Source of the DNA: an uncultured bacterium
GTDB taxonomy: Bacteria > Bacteroidota > Bacteroidia > Bacteroidales > Marinifilaceae
Reading direction: 5' to 3'
Assembly: GCA_905216195.1 (NCBI GenBank)
Contig: CAJMSX010000003.1
Location: 1 to 64,000 of the forward strand
Length of the DNA: 64,000 nt
Shown here: piece by piece, positions 17,208 to 25,999 of the stretch
Layout: every line of letters begins with the position of its first letter
Numbering within the stretch: position 1 is the stretch's first letter
Made by a program: the position numbers and the translations under genes
Notes under the pieces: generated by a model
What the model was told of the DNA's origin: nothing
What the model saw: the letters and a program-made list of their open reading frames with translations, nothing else
Database searches by the model: none

Positions 17208-18473
17208 TTAAAAAACATCATTCATCTTTGTTTTCATTTTCTCTTTATCGGAGATTGTGTAGTAGTGCCGGTAGATAGTCTGCGCAGAGTTTCCAGCAAG
17301 TTCTGCGACTTGGAGTGGATGAAAACCTTCGTCAATCATCTTGGAAATATAACTGCTGCGAGCGGTACCCCATGTCACTCGTGATTTGATGCCACAGTGG
17401 TTACATATCTTCTGCAAGGTTTGGTTTACCTTCTCATTTGTTCGCTTGACTCGGCCGTAGAGTTTGGACTGAGTAGGATTGCATCGTTTGATTATCGGAA
17501 AGACGTAATTCATATAGGCTTCGTTGCGATAACGTTCAATTAACTCCTCCGCTTTGTCGATGATTATCACTCGTGCCTGTTTGTCATACTTAGTACGGTC
17601 ATAAATAATCATATCATCTTTGATTTGATTTCGTGTAAGCAGGCAAACATCAATTGCCGACATTCCTCCGGCATAGTAACTAAACAAAAACAGGTTAAGG
17701 TAGAGTTGCTCTTTCTTAGTGAGCAACATTCGGTCGAAAGATTCTATCTGTTGCATCACTTCCGGAGATACACCTTTGGGAGTGGTAATACGTTGTTTTA
17801 ATTTTTCTTTAAATGAACCGAAAGCATTTAGATTTACATTATACACTCCTTGCTCTTTAGCGTAAAGGCAGACTGCCTTTAATTTTCGGAGTTTACCACT
17901 CACATCGCCAGTATTTCCACATTTTGCCGCTCGCACTTGTACCCAAACTACAAAATCCTGAAGGAACTTCTCTGTTAGATCACGAAATCGATATTTTGTA
18001 AAATCCCGGTGATACTTGCTTTGAGTAAATTGTTTCAGCGAAGTGTTCAGATAACGATACTTTCGCGATGTAGATAGACTCTTGAGTACACGGCCATTTT
18101 TATATCGTTCCTGATTATCGAACTTTGTTGCCAGTTCTTCGATAACATCCGAGATCGGAATGTATTTGTTTCGGTAGTTTGGATCGGTATCGTAATAGTG
18201 AGATAGTTCCACGGGAATCCAATCTTTACCTTGGGCATCCCAACGTTCGCTAACTTTGAGGTATTTGAGTTTTTGTTGCTGGAGAAACTTATTCTTTTCG
18301 GAAGATTCTTTTCCGACGAAAAGCTGTGACTTTTGATTCCATTCCGAGTAGAGCCCGGTGATATTAATAACCTTTGTAACGCGAGCATAACCTCGCTTAT
18401 AAAACACCATTTCGAGTTTAACGAAATTGATGTTTTTAGGGTCTCTTTTCCCTTTGATATTTACAGTAAACAT
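17208..18473 (-). CDS. Tyrosine recombinase 1 of the island trio
   Basis: A Bacteroidetes-type site-specific recombinase of 421 residues from MFTVNIKGK. The longer frame to 18,524 adds 17 residues, but the chosen start matches the homologous MFTINIKGK of recombinase 3. The N-terminal arm-binding domain is followed by a SAM-like core-binding domain and a catalytic domain. Arg-I is lost (GGMSAIDV instead of GMR), the HxxR motif keeps only Arg (TWGTARSS), the third His is Asn (AGNS), and a tyrosine cluster YRHYYT is retained. An active but non-canonical site is possible. It is closest to the Hachiman-like operon, with 79 bp between. Confidence 0.8.
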   Translation of the reverse strand: MFTVNIKGKRDPKNINFVKLEMVFYKRGYARVTKVINITGLYSEWNQKSQLFVGKESSEKNKFLQQQKLKYLKVSERWDAQGKDWIPVELSHYYDTDPNYRNKYIPISDVIEELATKFDNQERYKNGRVLKSLSTSRKYRYLNTSLKQFTQSKYHRDFTKYRFRDLTEKFLQDFVVWVQVRAAKCGNTGDVSGKLRKLKAVCLYAKEQGVYNVNLNAFGSFKEKLKQRITTPKGVSPEVMQQIESFDRMLLTKKEQLYLNLFLFSYYAGGMSAIDVCLLTRNQIKDDMIIYDRTKYDKQARVIIIDKAEELIERYRNEAYMNYVFPIIKRCNPTQSKLYGRVKRTNEKVNQTLQKICNHCGIKSRVTWGTARSSYISKMIDEGFHPLQVAELAGNSAQTIYRHYYTISDKEKMKTKMNDVF

Positions 18474-18565
18474 AGCAATGATTTTTGAAGTTTTAGCTTC
18501 AAAAAAGTCATTGAAATCGTTCAAAAAAGAAGTAGAAAAGAAGAAATTTACAAAAATGACATAAC

Positions 18566-18697
18566 CTGTATATTTTTAACGTGTAAATATCTGTATTTTA
18601 TCAATTTAATAGCAGTTAGATGTATATAAAGAAAAAGGGTGTCTTTTATACAGAGACACCTTTTTTCTTTTCATTTACCTCATTTTTAGATATACAG
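18566..18697. repeat. Second inverted pair of the CTGTATAT motif
   Basis: CTGTATAT at 18,566-18,573 and AGATATACAG ending at 18,697 repeat the core of the inverted repeats at the left island edge. CGTGTAA at 18,580-18,586 repeats the arm of the dyad seen at 11,901. The motif sits in the gap upstream of recombinase 1, so it may be recombinase binding or promoter control. The matches are short and the region is AT-rich. Confidence 0.35.
18638..18660 (-). terminator. Terminator after recombinase 2
   Basis: GGTGTCT and AGACACC form a stem with a nine-base loop; T-runs lie on both sides, so it can act in either direction. On the - strand it lies about 120 bp past the end of recombinase 2 and before recombinase 1, suggesting these are separate transcription units. 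Confidence 0.7.
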
Positions 18698-18777
18698 AGA
18701 AGAGAGTGGTTTTTGCTCGAATTACTCACTTTTATGACTAAGTAAAATCGGTACAATTAGTCTTTATTCGATGTGTA

Positions 18778-19668
18778 CTATTTGCTATAGTTTTGACGTA
18801 TTTTTTCAGAGTACCGGAGTACGGTTTCGATTGAACATCCCAGATACTGCGCCACCTTTTCATACGACACTTCATTTAAAAGTAAGTGTTCAATAAATAT
18901 GGTCTTCGCCATTCCCATCGTAATCACATTTTCAAGTTTAAGCATCTTTGAAATCTTCTTCAATGCCTGGTTTGTCAGTTCCGAAATACGCTTGATTCTT
19001 CCGAGTTGTTGTTCGGAAGAGTTATGCTTATGGGTAAAAATGGGGAGCAAATAGTTATCGAAGCACTTCGATTGATATTTGTCAATGATATGCAATGCTT
19101 CTGAGCACAAAGGTATGATAGCAATGTTTTCAGATGCATTCCGCTTGCAGTACAAATAGCCTTTCTTGATAGAGGATATTTTAAGTGATGCCATCTCATT
19201 GATTGTTGAGCTACCAGTATAATACCCAAACAGAAATAGATCGATATAGAGTCCTTCTTTCTCTGTGAGTTTGGTTCTGTCCATAAACTCAATCTTCTCA
19301 ATTACGGTATGATCTATCGAAACAAGTTTATTATCTGACTTAACCGGAAACTTCAAGCCATCAAAAACCATGGTGTCGGCATTGGCCTCTCGGAAGACCC
19401 GACGGAGCTTTTGCAATTTATTCTCGACATTGTGTCCATTCAAATGGTTGACATACTTTTCAAGAAATTGCTTATCAATATCATCAAAGGTCAGTGTGTT
19501 GAAATCTCGTTGTATTACGGTTTGGGTGAAATTTGATAGACAATCCCGCACATACCGAAACTTCCGTTCGTTTTGGGAGCCTATGATTATCTGACCATTT
19601 CTTTCTCTTTCAATTTGCGACAGGTATAGCAGCAGCTTCTCAAAAGTTTGGGATACATTTTTGCTCAT
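18778..19668 (-). CDS. Tyrosine recombinase 2, divergent and short
   Basis: A 296-residue paralogue of its two neighbours. The arm-binding N-terminal domain is absent; it begins directly with the SAM-like core-binding domain (SQTFEKLLLYL, then FTQTVIQRDFNTLTF). In the catalytic domain Arg-I is lost (GSSTINEM), the conserved second Arg is Lys (MGMAKTIF), and the third His is Cys (YLGCS). A tyrosine remains in ETVLRYSEK. With the key Arg gone, it is probably weakly active or an accessory DNA-binding subunit; this is inference. Its reading frame is intact, so it seems to be maintained. Confidence 0.75.
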   Translation of the reverse strand: MSKNVSQTFEKLLLYLSQIERERNGQIIIGSQNERKFRYVRDCLSNFTQTVIQRDFNTLTFDDIDKQFLEKYVNHLNGHNVENKLQKLRRVFREANADTMVFDGLKFPVKSDNKLVSIDHTVIEKIEFMDRTKLTEKEGLYIDLFLFGYYTGSSTINEMASLKISSIKKGYLYCKRNASENIAIIPLCSEALHIIDKYQSKCFDNYLLPIFTHKHNSSEQQLGRIKRISELTNQALKKISKMLKLENVITMGMAKTIFIEHLLLNEVSYEKVAQYLGCSIETVLRYSEKIRQNYSK

Positions 19669-19865
19669 AACAGATGCTTTTAGTGATTAATATTCCACCA
19701 ATTTTATGCTGGTATAAAAGAGTAGTATGCATTGAAGGAAAAGGTTTATGAGAATGGGAAAAATCTACTGCTTTTATAAAGATTAGCCGTAGATTTGTCC
19801 CAATTTCAGTTGAAATTTAATTCCCAGAAATAGAGTATTGCTTTAAAACCAGCAAATAAACCTAA

Positions 19866-21128
19866 CTATTCACCGAAAATTGAATTCATTTCTTTGAGTA
19901 TCTCATCTGCCTTGGTATTCTTATAATAGTGTTTATAGATTACCATCGGACTGTTACCCGCCATCTCTGCTACTACATAGGGCGAGTAGCCCTGATCTAC
20001 CATACGGGTAATGAAACTGGCACGGGCTGAGTACCACGTTAGTTTGTCTTTAATCTTTAGTAACCGACAGGCTTTGGCAAGCGTTATGGTCATTTTCACA
20101 GTAAGGTTACTAATACGTTTCGTGCGTTGCATATCGGTCTTGTGCTTATGAGTAAAGACCGGAAATACATAATTCTCGAAACCTGTACCACGATATTTTT
20201 CAATCAGAAGTGGTTTGGCTTGTTTGGGAAACTTCATACGCTCATAGACGATCTTATCCTCCTTGATGCAGTCCCACGTCAGGTAACAGACATCTACATT
20301 GGCCATGCCTCCGGCATAGTAGCTAAACAAAAATAAATCCAGATACAATTGTTCTTTCTTTGAAAATAGACTTCTATCGACATTCTCAAGTTTGACCAAA
20401 GCTGTATAGGAGGTTGCTTTTGAGGTCGTGTGTCCCCATTTGATATTATCACCCAGGCATTCGAACGCTTTCATGTCCACACCATAGATTCCTTGTTTAT
20501 CGGCATAACGGCAGGTAGCACGAAGGCGGCGGAGTTTCTGAGTCAAGCCACCTTTGTTGCCGTTTTTAATTCCAACTTTTTGGATGTAGAGGGTATAATC
20601 AAGCAGGAAACGTTCATTTATCTCTTTGAAATAGTACGAGGAGAATGAACGATTGTATACTTCTTGTGTGAATCGAGATAAAGAGTTTTTAATCTCCTTG
20701 TAAGAACGTGAGTTATTGATACTCGTGATGATTCGCCCATTTTTATAACGTTCCTTGTGAGTGAACTTCTCGATTAGAGAATCTATCATCTGAAGAACAG
20801 AGAGCGATTTTACTTCCTCTTTACGAATTTGGATTTCATCGAAGCAATGAGACAGTTCGACTGGTGACCAAACTCGTCCCTCATAATCCCAGTCTTCGGC
20901 TACTTTTTGATACTGATTTTTGAGTTCAAACAGGATTTTGTTTTTAGCGGTAAGGGTACTGCCATTACCCTTGAAGGCTTGGGCTTGATTATCCCAGTCC
21001 TTGAAAGGACCGGAAACATTCAATACTTTGGTTACTCGTGCGTAACCTGTTTTGAAGATAATCATTTCAAGCTTGACCATCTTCGGGTCTTTGGAATTTG
21101 CTTTCCCTTTGATGTTGATCGTAAACAT
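19866..21128 (-). CDS. Tyrosine recombinase 3 of the island trio
   Basis: A 420-residue paralogue of recombinase 1. I start at MFTINIKGK; the frame extends upstream to 21,182 with 18 more residues that do not match the paralogue. It has an arm-binding domain, a SAM-like domain (FTQEVYNRSFSSYYF region) and a catalytic domain. As in recombinase 1, Arg-I is replaced (GGMANVDV), the second Arg is kept (TWYSARAS), the third His is Asn (AGNS) and the tyrosine cluster is YKHYY. It is the outermost gene on the right of the island, next to the presumed attachment end. Confidence 0.8.
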   Translation of the reverse strand: MFTINIKGKANSKDPKMVKLEMIIFKTGYARVTKVLNVSGPFKDWDNQAQAFKGNGSTLTAKNKILFELKNQYQKVAEDWDYEGRVWSPVELSHCFDEIQIRKEEVKSLSVLQMIDSLIEKFTHKERYKNGRIITSINNSRSYKEIKNSLSRFTQEVYNRSFSSYYFKEINERFLLDYTLYIQKVGIKNGNKGGLTQKLRRLRATCRYADKQGIYGVDMKAFECLGDNIKWGHTTSKATSYTALVKLENVDRSLFSKKEQLYLDLFLFSYYAGGMANVDVCYLTWDCIKEDKIVYERMKFPKQAKPLLIEKYRGTGFENYVFPVFTHKHKTDMQRTKRISNLTVKMTITLAKACRLLKIKDKLTWYSARASFITRMVDQGYSPYVVAEMAGNSPMVIYKHYYKNTKADEILKEMNSIFGE

Positions 21129-21190
21129 AAAATAAAGTTTAGCATTCGTTCGGATTGCTGCTCCGGCGGTCAAAAGACCCACCGTATCAG

Positions 21191-21243
21191 ACTACATCAG
21201 AGTAGTGCTTCCCTCCTCAAAAGGTTTAAATCACTCTAAACCT
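21191..21243. repeat. Two small dyads at the right island edge
   Basis: ACTAC-ATCAGA-GTAGT (21,191-21,206) and AGGTTTA-8 bp-TAAACCT (21,222-21,243) lie upstream of recombinase 3 and inside the presumed right end. They could be recombinase sites or an operator for the recombinase promoter. No clear copy of the left-end 15-bp repeat was found here. Confidence 0.35.
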
Positions 21244-21277
21244 ATAAATGTTAATCTCTATCAATGTTCATAAAAAC

Positions 21278-21310
21278 AGAGACTTACATCAATAGCTGAT
21301 GTAAGTCTCT
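21278..21310 (-). terminator. Terminator of the M16 peptidase operon
   Basis: A perfect 14-bp stem, AGAGACTTACATCA with TGATGTAAGTCTCT, a five-base loop and TTTTT on the - strand side. It lies about 60 bp after the stop of the second M16 gene and marks host DNA just outside the island. Confidence 0.85.
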
Positions 21311-21368
21311 TAAAGTAAGGCTGTCCGCGGGGCCGCCTCCCTTTTTCGGATTTTATGAGAATTTCGGA

Positions 21369-23438
21369 CTATTTGAAATCAGAAGCTTTAACCCCTGTAT
21401 TTACTTTTACATCGGTTACTTTTATTTCTATCGGCATGCCTTGCATGCTGGTTTTGGATAGATAAGGATAAAGAATACCGTAGGCAGTGGGCCGGTAATC
21501 TTCGAAAGTAACTTCTTGGGTCATGCCGTTTTGGGTACCTATGGATTTCACTTTCAAACCGTTTTCTACATCGTAGAAGGAATAGGTTACGGCATCGCCT
21601 ACAACCATTTTTAATTTATAGGCATCCCGTCCGTTCACCTGTTCGATGCCTTCCAGGGTCGGTTTAATGCCCACTCTGTCAAATTCGGCTTCCAGAATGG
21701 GATAAGCCTGAGTTTTCATTTCTGCTGCTTTTTCACCTTCTATGGTCTGGCTTCCGCCGGGGCCGCTGACCGTTGCTTTTTGGCCGTCGAAAATGACTTT
21801 TTGCATGATATTTCCCGCCATAGAGACGGTTATCATAAACATCGGATCGTTCGGATTGATCAGATAGACATAGTTGTTGTTGATGGTCATTCCCTGAACA
21901 TTCATTTCCGAATTTACGCTCATGTCTTTTATCCCTTGGATTTTAGCTTCTCCGCCGAGAGCTTTCAGGTAAGAGGCGACGACTTTTTCTGCAGTAAGGC
22001 CGGCTGCTACTTTCGGACCTTCCTTGACGGGTTGACCGTTGTGGTCCAGTTCTACTACTTTGCCGTCAGAGGCTAATTTTTCCAGTTTAGGTTTTAGACT
22101 GCGGTCGGTTACTACCAAAATATAGGCATTTTCCGGATGTAAGTATTTCCGGGCAGCCGTTTCTATATCTGCCTTCGTCAGATTGGCCAGTTTTTGTAAG
22201 AAAGTGGTGTAAAAGTCTTTCGGTAAACCGTAACGTTCGATGGAATAAGCAAAATCGGCAATCGTCTGAGGAGATTCGAGGCTTCTGGAAAATTCTCCGG
22301 CAAAAGTCTTCTTTACTCTTTCCACATCTTTTTCGGAGAAATCGCCTTTTTTCATATTCTCCATTTCTTTCAGCGTTTCGATCAGGGCGCTGTCTACCGT
22401 ATTGGCTTTTACTTCGGCAGAGGCGGAAAAAGTACCGGCTCCGTCCAATACACTGCTTGAAATACGGGAATAAGCTCCGTAGGTGTATCCTTTATCTTCC
22501 CTCAGATTTTTTAATAATTTGGCTTGAAAATCTCCTCCTCCCAGAATTTGATTCATGACATTGATGGCGATTTGATCGGGGGCACCGATTTTATAGTCGA
22601 CGGGATAAGCAACTTTTATACTGGCCTGAGTTGCTGCATCTTTGTTGGAGAATACGACTTTTCTTCCTTTCGGCTGAGCGGGAGCTTTGTAGGTGAAGGT
22701 GGGAGCCGTGCCTTTGGGCCAGCTTCCCAGGTATTTCTCCGTCAATTTTTTGGCTTCTTTCAGGGTAATATCTCCTACGATGACCAAAATGGAGTTGTTC
22801 GGATGAATAAAATCCTTGTAATAGGTTTTACAATCGTCCAGGGTTACGTTGCTTATGGTAGCCGGAGTAACGATATCCCCGTAGGGATGCTGGGGGCCGA
22901 ATAAGGTAGCATCGGTGATATTACTCATAATGGATCCCGGATTGCTTTCGTCGCTTTTGAGGGCGGTCTGGGTTTGAAGGATGATTTTATCGAATTCGTC
23001 CTGCGGGAAAGCCGGATGTAAAATGACGTCTGACATCAGTTCCATCATCTGGTCTTTGTATTTGGATAAGCCGCTGATGCCGACATAAGCCGATCCTGTA
23101 TTCAAGCGGGCGCCGATGAAATCGGTTTCTTCACTCAGTTGTTTGGCATTCCGGTTGGTCGTGGCTTTTCCCCAAAGGGTTCCGGTAACCTGTGTTAACC
23201 CCGCTTTGTCTTTTTCGAGCATATTGTCCCGGATAACGTTCAGGCTAAAATTGATCTTGGGGATTTTATTATTTTCCACCACGAGGACTTTCAATCCATT
23301 TTTGAGGGTGAAGCTTTGGTATTCCCCGATATTGACTTGGGGAGCAGGTCCGGAGGCAGGAGCTTTGCTCCGGTCGATCTGTGCAGAAACTGCGAAAGTA
23401 AAGCAGAGAGCGATTAATACTAAAAAATATTTTTTCAT
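21369..23438 (-). CDS. M16 family peptidase, non-catalytic subunit with C-terminal extension
   Basis: A 689-residue exported protein: signal peptide (MKKYFLVLIALCFTFAVSAQ), two M16 half-domains (about 35-460) and an extra C-terminal domain of about 200 residues (from ASYLKALGGEAKIQGIKDM) that resembles the LolA/RseB-like fold. The zinc-binding HxxEH of M16 enzymes is missing at the expected place (residues about 70-90), so this is likely the non-catalytic partner. The gene upstream on the same strand encodes the HFFEH-bearing subunit, 24 bp away. Together they would form a periplasmic heterodimeric insulinase-type peptidase. Confidence 0.85.
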   Translation of the reverse strand: MKKYFLVLIALCFTFAVSAQIDRSKAPASGPAPQVNIGEYQSFTLKNGLKVLVVENNKIPKINFSLNVIRDNMLEKDKAGLTQVTGTLWGKATTNRNAKQLSEETDFIGARLNTGSAYVGISGLSKYKDQMMELMSDVILHPAFPQDEFDKIILQTQTALKSDESNPGSIMSNITDATLFGPQHPYGDIVTPATISNVTLDDCKTYYKDFIHPNNSILVIVGDITLKEAKKLTEKYLGSWPKGTAPTFTYKAPAQPKGRKVVFSNKDAATQASIKVAYPVDYKIGAPDQIAINVMNQILGGGDFQAKLLKNLREDKGYTYGAYSRISSSVLDGAGTFSASAEVKANTVDSALIETLKEMENMKKGDFSEKDVERVKKTFAGEFSRSLESPQTIADFAYSIERYGLPKDFYTTFLQKLANLTKADIETAARKYLHPENAYILVVTDRSLKPKLEKLASDGKVVELDHNGQPVKEGPKVAAGLTAEKVVASYLKALGGEAKIQGIKDMSVNSEMNVQGMTINNNYVYLINPNDPMFMITVSMAGNIMQKVIFDGQKATVSGPGGSQTIEGEKAAEMKTQAYPILEAEFDRVGIKPTLEGIEQVNGRDAYKLKMVVGDAVTYSFYDVENGLKVKSIGTQNGMTQEVTFEDYRPTAYGILYPYLSKTSMQGMPIEIKVTDVKVNTGVKASDFK

Positions 23439-23462
23439 GCTGTCTTAATTTAATATCGTTTT

Positions 23463-24770
23463 TTATTTTTTGGGCATGTAATACAATACGACCCTGTTTT
23501 CTTTGGTGAAATATTTCCGGGCTGCATTTTGCAAATCTTCTTTGGTTACTGCCAGGAGTTTATCCAATTCTTCGTTTACCCGGTTGGTGTTGTTGTAATA
23601 AGTATAAGCTGAAGCCAGATTTAATGCCCGGGATTCGATCATCGCATTGGAATTGACCAGAGTGGATTCCATTTGATTCCGTAATTTTTGAAATTCCCGG
23701 TCTGAAATCGGTTCGTTTTTCACTTTCTCGACTTCTTCGTCTATGGCTTTTTCCAGGTCCTGCATATCCACGTTCATGTTCGGGAGAGCCAGGATGATGG
23801 ACAAGCCCGGATGTTCCAAAGGAAGCGGAGAAGCAGCCAGTTCCATGGCCAGTTTCTTATCGTTGACCACCTTGGAATATAAGCGGGCGCTTTGGCCTCC
23901 GGCTAATAAAGTGTTCAACATGGTTACGGCATAGAAATCCTGAGAATTCATTTGCGGAATGTGATAGGCGTGAATTAACATCGGAATTTGGATATTGTCG
24001 TAAGCGGTATCCCTCACTTCCGCCGTTTTAACCGGCTCGTTCATAGGGGGTTGTACGACCGGCGCTCCGGCGGGAATATCGTTGAAGTAATCGTGAATCA
24101 GTTTTTTGGCTTCATCGATTTTGAAATCTCCTACGACCGTCAACACCGCATTATTCGGTACATAAAACTTGTTGTGAAAATTGACGAAATCCTGGTCGGA
24201 AGCGTTGCGGATATGTTGTTCTGAGCCTAATACATCGTGCTGATAGGGATGTACCTTATAAGCTCTTTTCAAGACTTCCGTCAATACCCGTCCGTACGGC
24301 TGGTTGTCGCGGGTTTGTCCCATTTCCTGGCAAACCACGTCTTTTTGCGTTTTGATTCCGATGGAGTCGATGTTCGGGTGCAGCATTCTTTCCGATTCCA
24401 GCCATAAGCCCAATGCCAGTTCGTTGGAGGGAAGAAGTTCATAATAATAAGTGCGGTCGAAGAAGGTGTTGGCATTCAGATTGCCGCCTGCCCGGGTAAC
24501 ATACTGATCGTATTCATGGCGTTTGATGTTCTTGGTCCCTTCGAACATCAGGTGTTCGAAAAAATGAGCGAATCCGGTCAGATTGGGATCTTCGTTTTTC
24601 GAACCGACATGATACATGACCGATACGACAATGTTAGGAGTAGTATGGTCCTGTTGTAAAATCACATGCAGACCGTTATCCAGTTTATATTCGACGAAGT
24701 CGATTTTACCGGATTGTGCCTGAACCAGGAAAGGGAGGCACAGTGTAAGGATGAGTAATAGTTTTTTCAT
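23463..24770 (-). CDS. M16 family zinc peptidase, catalytic subunit
   Basis: A 435-residue exported insulinase-type metallopeptidase. It has a signal peptide (MKKLLLILTLCLPFLVQAQ) and the inverted zinc motif in GFAHFFEHLMFEGT (HxxEH). The downstream Glu of the family is probably in the ETYYE/CQEMGQ-type helix region around residues 120-150. It is the first gene of the two-gene operon; the second lacks the motif. The likely substrates are peptides in the periplasm. The pair arrangement recalls mitochondrial processing peptidase beta/alpha. Confidence 0.88.
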   Translation of the reverse strand: MKKLLLILTLCLPFLVQAQSGKIDFVEYKLDNGLHVILQQDHTTPNIVVSVMYHVGSKNEDPNLTGFAHFFEHLMFEGTKNIKRHEYDQYVTRAGGNLNANTFFDRTYYYELLPSNELALGLWLESERMLHPNIDSIGIKTQKDVVCQEMGQTRDNQPYGRVLTEVLKRAYKVHPYQHDVLGSEQHIRNASDQDFVNFHNKFYVPNNAVLTVVGDFKIDEAKKLIHDYFNDIPAGAPVVQPPMNEPVKTAEVRDTAYDNIQIPMLIHAYHIPQMNSQDFYAVTMLNTLLAGGQSARLYSKVVNDKKLAMELAASPLPLEHPGLSIILALPNMNVDMQDLEKAIDEEVEKVKNEPISDREFQKLRNQMESTLVNSNAMIESRALNLASAYTYYNNTNRVNEELDKLLAVTKEDLQNAARKYFTKENRVVLYYMPKK

Positions 24771-24836
24771 AAATTAAAATATTTAAATGGAATGTGATAT
24801 AAAATTATACAAATTAAATTAGAATTGCAAATAAAG

Positions 24837-25064
24837 TTAAGGAGATATGTATTTTTTGTCATCGGGAACGTATTCCAGGATATCGCCGGGCTGACAGTTC
24901 AAAGCTTTACACACAGCTTCCAGGGTAGAGAACCGAATGGCTTTGGCTTTTCCGGTTTTTAAAATGGAAAGGTTCGCCGGTGTGATATCTACTTTTTCCG
25001 ATAACTCGTTCAATGACATTTTACGGCGTGCCATCATCACATCTATGTTCACAACAATAGCCAT
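24837..25064 (-). CDS. Small XRE-family HTH regulator (YozG-like)
   Basis: A 75-residue DNA-binding protein made of one Cro/CI-type helix-turn-helix: MSLNELSEKVDITPANLSIL with recognition helix and KAIRFSTLEAVCKALNCQPGDILEY. It begins 3 bp after the DUF2975 gene stop, so the two form an operon. DUF2975 proteins are very often paired with such regulators, and the pair probably regulates itself. Targets are unknown. Confidence 0.85.
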   Translation of the reverse strand: MAIVVNIDVMMARRKMSLNELSEKVDITPANLSILKTGKAKAIRFSTLEAVCKALNCQPGDILEYVPDDKKYISP

Positions 25065-25067
25065 AAA

Positions 25068-25757
25068 TTATATTGTTAGTTTCTGCTCTTCCGTCAAATC
25101 GTACCCGATAGCGAAAATTTCGGCAATAATGAGAATCAGGATTCCCGTCAATATATCCTGAAAACTGAACATGCTTAAAGCACTATTCCATTCCATATCC
25201 GGAGCGAGGCGCTTTACCAAATGAATGTTCAGATAAGAGGATAGATCCTGAAATACGGAGCCGGCAATCAGTAAAATTCCGATACTCCGGCTTAAAGCGA
25301 TATTGCAGGGATTGAAAATATTGCCGTATTTTACGCTTTTGCGGATGGAAAGCAGCATAAGGATCAAAATGATCACAATAGCGATCTGACAGGAAAAACC
25401 TCCCATCATCAATAACATGCTTCCGTATATTTCCAGGGTAAAAAGAGGTTTTACGCTGCTAAGCCGGACGTCCATCAAGACGGGGCGGGCATCCAATAGA
25501 ATAGTACTGTCGGTGGTACTCGGTTGTTGCTCCGTAAATGTGTTGGCTTTTCGGATCAGAGGTATTTCCAAAAGCGTATGGGAGAAAATTTTATTTTTGG
25601 AGTTTTGGAGCACTTCGCTTCCTTTTTGAAATCCTTCTTTATATCCTTCCCGGAAATCTCTGCTGCTTATGGAAAGTAGCACGGACCCAATGATTAATCC
25701 GAAAAATAAAAAAGATAAAATGTTCAATCGTCTTAAAGCTTGGCCTTTGGTACTCAT
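25068..25757 (-). CDS. DUF2975 membrane protein
   Basis: A 229-residue protein with about four hydrophobic segments: residues about 10-30 (LNILSFLFFGLIIGSVLL), 110-135, 155-175 and 195-215. Between the first two lies a soluble loop of about 70 residues. The layout and the partner HTH gene fit DUF2975. Function unknown; a membrane sensor acting on the HTH regulator is plausible but not shown. Confidence 0.75.
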   Translation of the reverse strand: MSTKGQALRRLNILSFLFFGLIIGSVLLSISSRDFREGYKEGFQKGSEVLQNSKNKIFSHTLLEIPLIRKANTFTEQQPSTTDSTILLDARPVLMDVRLSSVKPLFTLEIYGSMLLMMGGFSCQIAIVIILILMLLSIRKSVKYGNIFNPCNIALSRSIGILLIAGSVFQDLSSYLNIHLVKRLAPDMEWNSALSMFSFQDILTGILILIIAEIFAIGYDLTEEQKLTI

Positions 25758-25952
25758 TTCCCCTGGAATTGATTTTGATACGAGGCAAATGTAAGGATAA
25801 TTTCTATTAAATCAATATTTATTTATTGAAATTCGATATTTTTTTATTCTTTGAGGTTAAAAATGGTGTTGGAAAAGGAGAAGAAATAACGTTTACGTAA
25901 AATAGTTAGTAGAATCGGAGGGGTAGGAGGCGGAAAAATCAGGATAAACCAT

Positions 25953-25960
25953 TAACTTTG
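25953..25960 (+). promoter_or_regulatory. Candidate -7 promoter element for gpmI
   Basis: TAACTTTG matches TAnnTTTG, 40 bp upstream of the gpmI ATG. No TTTG box is seen at the expected -33 position. Confidence 0.5.
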
Positions 25961-25999
25961 TCAGTCTTTAGCGTGAAAAAAGAATAAAAAGAATAAGTT

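Larger units (their letters stand above)
11850..21275. mobile_element. Putative integrative defence island (recombinase trio plus Hachiman-like operon)
   Basis: All six genes are on the - strand and visibly more AT-rich than both flanks. Three tandem tyrosine recombinases lie at the right end, and a HamA/HamB/AbiJ-like defence operon follows. The left edge carries an inverted-repeat cluster and a truncated host gene; the right edge stops just before the terminator of the M16 operon. There is no conjugation or phage structural gene. Boundaries are estimated from composition and the repeats, not from confirmed target duplications. Confidence 0.6.

Noticed and set aside
17208..21128. The recombinase trio as a classic RIT element
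   Set aside because: RIT genes usually overlap or abut; here gaps of about 200-300 bp, an intervening terminator and a truncated middle gene do not fit. I keep it as a possible relative only.
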